A DNA stretch of 64,000 nt, taken from positions 82,085-146,084 of the forward strand of contig NZ_BDAE01000013.1 in assembly GCF_002091675.1 (NCBI RefSeq), read 5' to 3'. This document shows positions 56,548 to 64,000 of this stretch, piece after piece. The position numbers were made by a program, and so were the translations under genes. Below the pieces are notes generated by a model. The model saw nothing but the letters and a program-made list of their open reading frames with translations. It searched no databases and had not been told where the DNA came from. The DNA is from Pseudomonas luteola NBRC 103146. Lineage in GTDB: Bacteria > Pseudomonadota > Gammaproteobacteria > Pseudomonadales > Pseudomonadaceae. Position 1 is the stretch's first letter; each line of letters opens with the position of its first letter.

Positions 56548-56619
56548 TAATTACCAATGGCTATAAATATTTTCGTAGTGCGTTAGTATAGGTTATAACA
56601 ACGGTGCTGTTAGCTATAG

Positions 56620-57606
<987 letters not shown>

Positions 57607-57731
57607 ACTCGCTTAATCATCGTATGAAAGAAAGGGAGTCACTTCGTCTCATTTTGTGTCAGAGTGGCGGGGTGAGCTTTCCAGCAGCTCACAGGTGTCC
57701 CTTACAAGAAAAACAATACGAGGTTCATACG

Positions 57732-58889
57732 ATGAAAGTGTCCCGAAAGTCTGCTGTTCTGCTAGGTATAGGTTTCGCTCTTATGTCCGGACTCTCCCAA
57801 GCCAGCTCGTTGCATGTTGATCGTGCCCCGTTCGGGTCACTTCCTGATGGCCGTGCCATCGAGCGCTATACGTTACAAAACAGCAACGGAATGCGAGTTG
57901 GCATCATTACTTATGGCGGTATCGTTCAATCCATTGAGGTGCCCGATGCAAAAGGGCATATGGAAGATGTCGTTCTAGGTTTTGATGATGTGAAAGGCTA
58001 TCTGGATAACGGCACCGTTTACTTTGGTGCGCTGATCGGCCGATTCGGCAATCGCCTGGCCAAAGGTAGGTTCGAGCTTGATGGCAAGACGTATCAGGTG
58101 CCGATCAATAATGATCCAAATGCGCTGCATGGCGGACCGGAAGGCTTTAATACCAAGGTATGGCAGGCCAAGCCTATCGAGGGCAAGGATTGGAAGGGCG
58201 TATCGCTTAGCTATGTTTCGTCTGATGGTGAGATGGGCTTTCCAGGCACGCTCACTACTACTGTGCGTTATACCCTCAACGAGCATAACGAGTTGCAGAT
58301 CGAATATACCGCAACGACGGATAAGCCTACGGTAGTCAACCTGACCAATCACAGTTATTTCAATCTGGCGGGCGCTGGCAACGGGACCATTCTTGACCAG
58401 AAGGTGACTATCCATGCGTCCAAGTTCACCCCGATTGATTCAACGCTGATTCCGACCGGAAAACTGGCTGAGGTGAAGGGTACGCCCATGGACTTTGTCC
58501 ATCCGACTGCTATCGGTGCGCACATTCGTGACAACGACCAACAGCTGAAATATGCCGAGCCCAAACAGGGTGGCTTTGATTTCAACTGGGCATTTGATAA
58601 GCCGGGGCAGCTCGATGCCGTAGCGGTTACGGCTTTTGATCCATCATCCGGGCGGCGTCTGGAGATGTATACAACCGAGCCGGGCGTGCAGTTTTATACC
58701 AGCAACTTCCTGGATGGCACCATCAAGGGCAAGCAGGGCAAGGTTTATCCGCACTGGGGAGCGTTTACGCTGGAGGCTCAGCACTTCCCCGATGCACCAA
58801 ACCAGCCCAACTTTGCCAGCACTCGCTTGAATCCCGGCGAGACATACAAGCAGACTACCATCTACAAATTCTCGACCCTCAAGCAGTAA
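57732..58889 (+). CDS. Aldose 1-epimerase, exported (GalM-like)
   Basis: 385 residues with a signal peptide (about 1-24, ending QAS). Epimerase fold: ITYGGIVQSIEVPD, NPNALHGG-like NDPNALHGGPEGF with catalytic/substrate His, LTNHSYFNLAG with the second His, and the glutamate in EPGVQFYTSNFL. It interconverts alpha and beta anomers of pentoses or hexoses in the periplasm. It precedes the pentonate cluster, which fits L-arabinose or galactose use. Start is MKVSRKS... with GAGGT upstream; longer in-frame starts lack signal-peptide logic. The 3' end overlaps the LysR gene by 11 nt. Confidence 0.9.
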   Translation: MKVSRKSAVLLGIGFALMSGLSQASSLHVDRAPFGSLPDGRAIERYTLQNSNGMRVGIITYGGIVQSIEVPDAKGHMEDVVLGFDDVKGYLDNGTVYFGALIGRFGNRLAKGRFELDGKTYQVPINNDPNALHGGPEGFNTKVWQAKPIEGKDWKGVSLSYVSSDGEMGFPGTLTTTVRYTLNEHNELQIEYTATTDKPTVVNLTNHSYFNLAGAGNGTILDQKVTIHASKFTPIDSTLIPTGKLAEVKGTPMDFVHPTAIGAHIRDNDQQLKYAEPKQGGFDFNWAFDKPGQLDAVAVTAFDPSSGRRLEMYTTEPGVQFYTSNFLDGTIKGKQGKVYPHWGAFTLEAQHFPDAPNQPNFASTRLNPGETYKQTTIYKFSTLKQ

Positions 58890-59841
58890 TCTTCTGTCTA
58901 TGGGGCTGCACCGTCAGCCCCATATCCTGTCTTAATTCCTCAATCAGCATTTTGGCCGGTGCGGTGACGTCCATGCCTTGGCGAATGACTACGCTATAGG
59001 GCTCGCTGTTGATTTGCAGGTCAATGGAAAACCGCTTGAGCAGGCCAAAGCGTTCACTGAAGAGCGCTACATCGCTAGGCATCACAGCCAGAAGGTGCGG
59101 ATCCTCCTGCAACAGGCTAAGCATCGTGAACGTAGAGGCCGTTTCGATGGGATAGCGCGGAAAGTCGAGCCCTGCAAGGCGAAACTGCTGTTCGAGCGCG
59201 AGGCGCATGGGCATGTTGGAGGGATAGACAACCCAGCGATAGCCTGTCAGCTCGTCCAGACTGGAAAGTGATGCGTTGGCCAGCGGATGGTTGGGATGAG
59301 CCACCAGCGCCAGGCTTTCTGGATGTTCGATCAGCTTTTCATACGCATCAGGCCGGGTGCTTACGCTGGTTCGGCAAATCACTACGTCTACCCGCCCTTG
59401 GTCGAGAAGGGCAAGCAGTCGCGCGCTGGTGTCCTCCGCGATATGAATCGACAGTTCCGGCTGTTTCTGGCGAAGCCGATTGAGCGACTGCATGAGCAGC
59501 GGCACCGCACCCATGATAACGCCAATGGACAACCGGCCACCCTGACCATGCAGGATGCCAATCATTTCTTCCCTGAGGTGGGCAATGTCGGACTGAATAA
59601 GGCGCGCATACCGAATCACGCAGCGTCCCAGATCGTTAGGCACCAGTCCCTGACTGGTACGTGTAAAAAGGGTGGCGCCTAGTGTCGCTTCAATTTCATG
59701 GAGGGCTTTTGTTGCACCCGGTTGAGTAATAGCAACCTGCTCGGCAGCCTTGTGCAGTGAGCCATGCTCCTCAAGGGCAATGAGAAGCTTGAGCTGACGT
59801 ACGCGTAGGCGCGATGAAATGGAATTCAAAGATGGAATCAT
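58879..59841 (-). CDS. LysR-family regulator, GbpR-like
   Basis: 320 residues. Winged-helix at about 10-68 (LRVRQLKLLIALEEHGSLHKAAEQVAITQPGATKALHEIE, cited as SLHKAAEQVAITQPGATKAL) and a LysR substrate domain. The divergent neighbour is a GguC/AraD1-type gene; in Agrobacterium the LysR regulator GbpR controls chvE-gguABC, so a GbpR-like sugar-responsive role is plausible. Start M at 59841 has no clear Shine-Dalgarno; a TTG four codons upstream exists. A perfect T-N11-A palindrome sits 5 nt upstream of its start. It overlaps the epimerase gene by 11 nt. Confidence 0.87.
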   Translation of the reverse strand: MIPSLNSISSRLRVRQLKLLIALEEHGSLHKAAEQVAITQPGATKALHEIEATLGATLFTRTSQGLVPNDLGRCVIRYARLIQSDIAHLREEMIGILHGQGGRLSIGVIMGAVPLLMQSLNRLRQKQPELSIHIAEDTSARLLALLDQGRVDVVICRTSVSTRPDAYEKLIEHPESLALVAHPNHPLANASLSSLDELTGYRWVVYPSNMPMRLALEQQFRLAGLDFPRYPIETASTFTMLSLLQEDPHLLAVMPSDVALFSERFGLLKRFSIDLQINSEPYSVVIRQGMDVTAPAKMLIEELRQDMGLTVQPHRQKITA

Positions 59842-59845
59842 GGGA

Positions 59846-59860
59846 ATAACCAAAGGTTAT
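59846..59860. promoter_or_regulatory. LysR-type operator ATAACC-AAA-GGTTAT
   Basis: Perfect 15-bp palindrome with the LysR T-N11-A spacing, 4 nt in front of the LysR start and about 92 nt before the AraD1 start. It is placed for autorepression and for activation of the divergent gene. Confidence 0.65.
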
Positions 59861-59951
59861 CACTTAATCAGTACCTCTCATTAGGCAGCGTTCTGCGCGC
59901 GCCGTAAAGTATGCGCTATCCATTCAGCCCATAACGATAAGAGCAAACCCC

Positions 59952-60947
59952 ATGAGACTGATTCAATTTGAGACTTCAGAAGGCCAGCGCCATGTAGGAG
60001 TGGTTGAAGGCGAGAATCTCCAGATTGTACGTAATGTTCGCACGACACGTGAGCTGGCACTGAATGCAATCCGAAACGGACGTGATCTGGTTGCTGAGGT
60101 CCAGGCGCAGGGTACCGAGCCAGGGCCGAGTTATGACAGTGTGCTTGAAGCCCGTCGCGTATTACCTCCGCTGGATCATGACGATACGGCCCACTGCCTG
60201 GTTACCGGAACCGGGCTTACGCATCTGGGCAGTGCTTCTACGCGAGACAAGATGCATCAGCACAACAATCAGGACGAAGCCAAGTTGACCGACAGCATGC
60301 GTATGTTCAACTGGGGACTTGAAGGCGGACGACCTTCGGCCGGTGAAGTGGGGGCGCAGCCAGAATGGTTCTACAAGGGTGACGGCAGCATTGTTGTCCG
60401 TCCGGGCGAGGATTTTTCCCTTCCCGAGTTTGCCGAAGATGCCGGTGAAGAGCCTGAATTAACCGGCCTGTATGTCATCGGTGATGACGGGGAACCTTAT
60501 CGGGTAGGTTTTGCGCTGGGAAATGAGTTTTCCGATCATGTCATGGAACGGAAAAACTACCTTTATCTAGCGCACTCCAAACTGCGCTGTTGCGCATTTG
60601 GGCCTGAATTACGAGTAGGTGAGCTGCCTCGCCACCTTTCAGGTATGAGCCGGATTCGCCGTAACGGTGAGGTCCTTTGGGAAAAGGAATTTCTTTCAGG
60701 CGAAGAGAATATGTGTCACAGCCTGGCGAATCTTGAATATCACCATTTCAAGTACAACCAGTTTTTGCGTCCGGGCGACGTACATGTACATTTTTTCGGA
60801 ACGGCTACACTGTCCTTCGCTGACGGTATCAAGGCGCAGCCGGGAGATCGGTTCGAAATCAGCATGCCTGAATTCGGTAAACCTCTGATCAATGGCATCG
60901 CTTCCCATAAGCCGGATTTCGTAATAGGCAACATCAAAGCGCTATAA
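59952..60947 (+). CDS. AraD1/GguC family (FAH superfamily) protein
   Basis: 331 residues. Fumarylacetoacetate-hydrolase superfamily, AraD1/GguC group. Seen: LVTGTGLTHLGSASTRDKMH near 95-114, FALGNEFSDHVMERKNYLYLAHSKL with metal-ligand glutamate/aspartate, and PGDVHVHFFGTATLSFADG near the C-terminus. The neighbours (semialdehyde dehydrogenase, IlvD/Edd-type dehydratase) suggest a 2-keto-3-deoxy-pentonate dehydratase, making alpha-ketoglutarate semialdehyde from 2-keto-3-deoxy-L-arabinonate. Family and context agree but the reaction is inference. Confidence 0.85.
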   Translation: MRLIQFETSEGQRHVGVVEGENLQIVRNVRTTRELALNAIRNGRDLVAEVQAQGTEPGPSYDSVLEARRVLPPLDHDDTAHCLVTGTGLTHLGSASTRDKMHQHNNQDEAKLTDSMRMFNWGLEGGRPSAGEVGAQPEWFYKGDGSIVVRPGEDFSLPEFAEDAGEEPELTGLYVIGDDGEPYRVGFALGNEFSDHVMERKNYLYLAHSKLRCCAFGPELRVGELPRHLSGMSRIRRNGEVLWEKEFLSGEENMCHSLANLEYHHFKYNQFLRPGDVHVHFFGTATLSFADGIKAQPGDRFEISMPEFGKPLINGIASHKPDFVIGNIKAL

Positions 60948-61101
60948 CTTTCTGAACATCAAGTGCTTTAAACGTGGGTTGTCAGCTAAATCTGCCTTCA
61001 TAAGAGGCCGGTTAAATCACTAAATTGCTATGTTGTATGATGACTTAAAGTTCGACAGGATGTACCTTTAGTGCCTGACACCGATGTTCTTCTCATTTTA
61101 T

Positions 61102-61125
61102 CTGCGTGAGCATTGGCTCGCGCAG
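61102..61125 (+). other. Hairpin in the leader of the semialdehyde dehydrogenase gene
   Basis: CTGCGTGAGC-ATTG-GCTCGCGCAG forms a 10-bp stem with one G-U pair, 34 nt before the ATG. No T-run follows, so it is not a normal terminator; mRNA stabilisation or regulation is possible. Confidence 0.5.
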
Positions 61126-61159
61126 TGTCCTGAAACCCTTTATGGTCAAGGAGTTAAGC

Positions 61160-62746
61160 ATGCAGATCACAGGACATAACTATGTTGGCGGAGCGCGTAG
61201 TGCTAAAGGCGAAACTATCGTCTATAGCGTGGATGCGACCTCTGGAGAACAGTTATCGTATAAGTTCTATCAGGCTACGCCTGAAGAAGTTGATGCTGCT
61301 GCACGTGCTGCGCAAGAGGCTTATCCCATCTATCGCAGCCTGAGCGCTGAAAAGCGTGCCAGCTTTTTGGAGGCCATTGCAGACGAACTGGACGCGCTGG
61401 GTGACGATTTCGTGCAGCTGGTTTGCCGCGAAACCGCATTGCCTGCTGGCCGTATCCAAGGCGAGCGTGGACGCACCAGTGGACAGATGCGCCTATTCGC
61501 TCAGGTCCTGCGTCGTGGTGATTTCTACGGGGCGCGCATCGACCGTGCCTTGCCTGACCGCAAGCCGCTGCCTCGTCCAGACCTGCGCCAATACCGTATC
61601 GGTCTTGGTCCAGTAGCCGTATTCGGTGCAAGCAACTTCCCGCTGGCATTCTCTACCGCAGGCGGCGACACCGCTTCGGCGCTGGCTGCCGGTTGCCCGG
61701 TTGTGTTCAAGGCCCATAGTGGTCACATGGGAACAGCTGAATATGTGGCTGAAGCCATTGTTCGTGCGGCTGAGCGTACTGGCATGCCGGCTGGTGTTTT
61801 CAATATGATCTACGGCGCTGGCGTCGGCGAGCAGCTCGTCAAGCACCCAGCCATCCAGGCGGTCGGTTTCACGGGCTCGCTGCGAGGTGGTCGCGCACTA
61901 TGTGATATGGCTGCTGCACGTCCTCAGCCGATCCCGGTCTTTGCTGAAATGTCCAGTATCAACCCGGTTCTGCTGATGCCTGAAGCACTCAAGCAGCGCG
62001 GCGATAATGTGGCTAACGAGCTGGCCGCTTCGGTCGTGTTGGGATGTGGTCAGTTCTGTACCAACCCGGGCCTGATCATTGGCATTCGCTCGCCGGAGTT
62101 CTCTGCATTCCTGGAGCGTTTCGCCGCGACCATGAATGACCAGCCGGCGCAGACCATGCTCAATGCAGGCACCCTGAAGAGCTATGTCAAAGGTCTCGAG
62201 CATTTGAATGCTCACTCCGGTATTACTCATCTTGCCGGTGCAACCCAGCAAAATAACAATCAGGCTCAGCCACAGTTGTTCAAGGCTGATGTCAGCTTGC
62301 TGCTGGAAGGTGATGAGTTGTTACAGGAAGAGGTTTTTGGCCCAACTAGCATTGTGGTAGAAGTTGCCGATAAGGCCGAGCTGATTCGCGCATTGCATGG
62401 CCTGCATGGCCAGCTGACCGCGACGCTGATTGCCGAGTCGGGTGACTTGGAAACCTACGGTGCTGAGCTGACAGCTGTGCTTGAGCAAAAAGCAGGGCGC
62501 CTGTTGATCAATGGTTATCCAACCGGCGTAGAAGTCTGTGACTCCATGGTTCATGGTGGCCCTTACCCGGCAACGTCCGATGCTCGCGGAACCTCCGTAG
62601 GTACGCTGGCCATCGATCGCTTCCTGCGCCCGGTCTGCTACCAGAATTACCCGGATGCACTGCTGCCTGAGCCACTCAAGAACGCTAACCCGCTGGGTAT
62701 TGCCCGTCTGGTTAACGGCGTTACGACACGCGATGCGCTGAGCTGA
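61160..62746 (+). CDS. Alpha-ketoglutarate semialdehyde (2,5-dioxovalerate) dehydrogenase
   Basis: 528 residues, the long KGSADH-type aldehyde dehydrogenase. N-terminal ITGHNYVGGARSA, NAD-binding region AVFGASNFPLAFSTAGGDTASALAAGCP (cited as FGASNFPLAFSTAGGDTA), catalytic Glu in FAEMSSINPVLLMP and catalytic Cys in GCGQFCTNPGL (about 327). It oxidises alpha-KGSA to 2-oxoglutarate, the end of the non-phosphorylative pentose route. Start at MQITGHN with AAGGAG 8 nt upstream. The AraD1 gene is 212 nt upstream, so it may have its own promoter. Confidence 0.93.
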   Translation: MQITGHNYVGGARSAKGETIVYSVDATSGEQLSYKFYQATPEEVDAAARAAQEAYPIYRSLSAEKRASFLEAIADELDALGDDFVQLVCRETALPAGRIQGERGRTSGQMRLFAQVLRRGDFYGARIDRALPDRKPLPRPDLRQYRIGLGPVAVFGASNFPLAFSTAGGDTASALAAGCPVVFKAHSGHMGTAEYVAEAIVRAAERTGMPAGVFNMIYGAGVGEQLVKHPAIQAVGFTGSLRGGRALCDMAAARPQPIPVFAEMSSINPVLLMPEALKQRGDNVANELAASVVLGCGQFCTNPGLIIGIRSPEFSAFLERFAATMNDQPAQTMLNAGTLKSYVKGLEHLNAHSGITHLAGATQQNNNQAQPQLFKADVSLLLEGDELLQEEVFGPTSIVVEVADKAELIRALHGLHGQLTATLIAESGDLETYGAELTAVLEQKAGRLLINGYPTGVEVCDSMVHGGPYPATSDARGTSVGTLAIDRFLRPVCYQNYPDALLPEPLKNANPLGIARLVNGVTTRDALS

Positions 62747-62760
62747 TCGCTCCGTTAATG

Positions 62761-62787
62761 AAAGCCCCGGCGCGCCGGGGCTTTTTT
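62761..62787. terminator. Terminator between the dehydrogenase and the convergent FadR-type gene
   Basis: AAAGCCCCGGCG-CGCCGGGGCTTT, a 24-nt perfect palindrome extended to six Ts. It lies 14 nt after the dehydrogenase stop and 5 nt after the regulator stop. Confidence 0.92.
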
Positions 62788-62791
62788 ATGG

Positions 62792-63505
62792 CTATTCGCC
62801 CTCTAATACCAGTGTAAGAGCCTTACGTGCGTCTTCCAGTTGTACCAGGGTGGCATGTTTGGCACCCAGGGCATCGCCATGTTGAATAGCCGTCAGGATC
62901 GCTTTATGGCGGGGAAGGGCGAACTCATGAAGGTTGGGACGCCTGTTTGATTGCTTGAGCGATTCGCGCAATGCCAGCGATAGCATGTTGCAGAGGTTAG
63001 CCAAGAGGTCATTGTGAGTGGCTTCGGCAATTTGACTGTGGAAATCCAAGTCCGGTTGTAACCACTCTTCCGGCGTCTTGGCTGCTTCCATGCGCTGATA
63101 AGCGTTCTCAATGGCCGCTACGTCATCAGGTGTGGCATGCGTAGCAGCAAGCGCGGCGGCTGCGGGCTCTATAATGCAGCGCACGCTTGAAAGCATGTTG
63201 AAGAAATCGTTTTGTGGCGTCGTTTCCATCAGCCAGTGCAGTACGTCGGGATCAAGCATATGCCATTCGCGACGAGGCCTGACAACCGTGCCCACCTTGG
63301 GTTTGGAGTAGACAAGCCCTTTGGCTACCAAGACCCGGGTTGCTTCGCGCAGCACCGGGCGGCTGACAGCATACTCCTCGCACAGCAACGCTTCAGGCGG
63401 AAGCTTGGAGTCTGCAGGAAAGTGGCCAGAAACGATATGCCGGCCCAACTCCTGAACGATTCGGGCATGCATGCTTTTGCGAAGTGAAGGTTTGCGATAT
63501 TCCAT
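62792..63505 (-). CDS. FadR-type GntR regulator
   Basis: 237 residues. Winged-helix GntR domain about 8-80 (IVSGHFPADSKLPPEALLCEEYAVSRPVLREATRVLVAKGLV, cited as PPEALLCEEYAVSRPVLREA) and an all-helical FCD effector domain with metal-binding His residues (LDFHSQIAEATHN). Sugar-acid responsive in this family. Encoded 87 nt downstream of the IlvD/Edd dehydratase on the same strand; it is the likely regulator of the pentonate genes. Start at MEYRKPSL is by family length; no good Shine-Dalgarno. A longer start at 63595 is not supported. Confidence 0.88.
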   Translation of the reverse strand: MEYRKPSLRKSMHARIVQELGRHIVSGHFPADSKLPPEALLCEEYAVSRPVLREATRVLVAKGLVYSKPKVGTVVRPRREWHMLDPDVLHWLMETTPQNDFFNMLSSVRCIIEPAAAALAATHATPDDVAAIENAYQRMEAAKTPEEWLQPDLDFHSQIAEATHNDLLANLCNMLSLALRESLKQSNRRPNLHEFALPRHKAILTAIQHGDALGAKHATLVQLEDARKALTLVLEGE

Positions 63506-63591
63506 GAGGCGCGACGTGGCGATCCTGTTTCGAGGCCGCGCATCATAACATTCGCCCCTCGCCAATGCGGAAAGGGGCGTTGAGAACGCAC

Positions 63592-63999
63592 TCAATGTGA
63601 ATGTCTCGGCACCTCGGAGCCACGGCAGCCGACGAGGAAGTCGAAATCGCAGCCCTCATCGGCCTGCAGCACGTGGTCCACGTACAGCTTGCGATAACCG
63701 CCACCGAGCAGGTTGGCGTTCGGGTCCTGCCAGTCCGCCAGGCGGGCCTGCAGCTCTTCATCGCTGATATCCAGGTGCAGACGGCCGTTCTCGCAGTCCA
63801 GCTCGATCATGTCACCGTCACGCACAACCGCCAGCGGACCCCCTGCCGAAGCCTCAGGCGCTACGTGCAGCACCACCGTCCCATAGGCCGTCCCGCTCAT
63901 GCGCGCATCGGAAATACGCACCATGTCGGTAATGCCCTTGGCCAGCAGCTTGGGCGGCAGACCCATGTTGCCCACCTCAGCCATGCCCGGATATCCCTT
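63592..63999 (-). CDS. IlvD/Edd-family dehydratase, probable L-arabinonate dehydratase, C-terminal part
   Basis: 136 codons with the stop; the gene continues past the right edge of the window. Visible sequence YPGMAEVGNM, LAKGITDMVRISDARMSGTAYGTVVLHVAPEA (cited as TDMVRISDARMSGTAYG) and the C-terminal CDFDFLVG. The MVRISDARMSG motif is that of sugar-acid dehydratases of this family (arabinonate, xylonate, gluconate type). With the neighbours it fits L-arabinonate dehydratase, giving 2-keto-3-deoxy-L-arabinonate. The substrate is inference. Being the upstream gene, it may share a transcript with the FadR-type regulator. Confidence 0.85.
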   Translation of the reverse strand, partial: KGYPGMAEVGNMGLPPKLLAKGITDMVRISDARMSGTAYGTVVLHVAPEASAGGPLAVVRDGDMIELDCENGRLHLDISDEELQARLADWQDPNANLLGGGYRKLYVDHVLQADEGCDFDFLVGCRGSEVPRHSH

Positions 64000-64000
64000 C

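Overview
The window is a stretch of chromosome from a gammaproteobacterium, almost certainly a Pseudomonas. The evidence is gene order and close protein similarity recalled from Pseudomonas aeruginosa: exbB-exbD-lpxK-ycaR-kdsB-ptp-murB | rne | rluC-HAD-sppA | maf | yceD-rpmF-plsX-fabD-fabG-acpP-fabF-pabC-mltG-tmk-holB-pilZ-ycfH runs in the same order as PAO1. Base composition looks only moderately GC-rich (mid-50s % by eye), lower than P. aeruginosa, so I do not name a species. I see no phage, IS element, CRISPR, rRNA or tRNA.

Layout. (1) 1-21.6 kb: envelope, lipid A, peptidoglycan, RNA-processing and fatty-acid genes in tight operons with many ATGA/GTGA/TAATG overlaps. The rne gene faces murB across a palindromic terminator and has a long structured leader (rne-II type). 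(2) 21.6-31.2 kb: the likely small RNA RgsA, a class V aminotransferase, a TetR regulator, a lone MoaA, two conserved unknowns, then divergent etfQO and etfBA with a sequence-perfect PsrA operator between them, then two tandem DUF4398 lipoproteins. (3) 31.2-37.7 kb: accessory genes that interrupt the PAO1-like order: a MocR/GntR regulator, three small envelope proteins of unknown role, and a compact ethanolamine operon (permease-eutB-eutC) behind a sigma54-type promoter.

(4) 37.7-55.4 kb: a second PAO1-like block: pyrF, moxR-DUF58-tgpA, a chemoreceptor, tatD, mltF2, greB, the ybbP-ybbA/tesA divergon, an L,D-transpeptidase beside the OprI murein lipoprotein, and a DAHP synthase. (5) 55.5-57.6 kb: a thioredoxin-fold protein, a universal stress protein and cysB. 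(6) 57.7-64 kb: an aldose/aldonate oxidation cluster: exported aldose 1-epimerase, LysR regulator with its own T-N11-A box, AraD1/GguC-type FAH-family enzyme, alpha-ketoglutarate semialdehyde dehydrogenase, FadR-type regulator and the end of an IlvD/Edd-type pentonate dehydratase. Together these fit the non-phosphorylative L-arabinose (or related pentose) route to 2-oxoglutarate.

Nothing here is an obviously new defence or biosynthetic system. The best leads are regulatory: a consensus promoter so close to yceD that the mRNA must be nearly leaderless, with a perfect inverted repeat upstream; the PsrA, sigma54 and LysR sites; the RgsA locus; and several small envelope proteins without known function. 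Many starts were moved inward from the longest reading frame using Shine-Dalgarno sites and family N-termini; each case is stated. PAO1 locus comparisons are from memory and were not searched.
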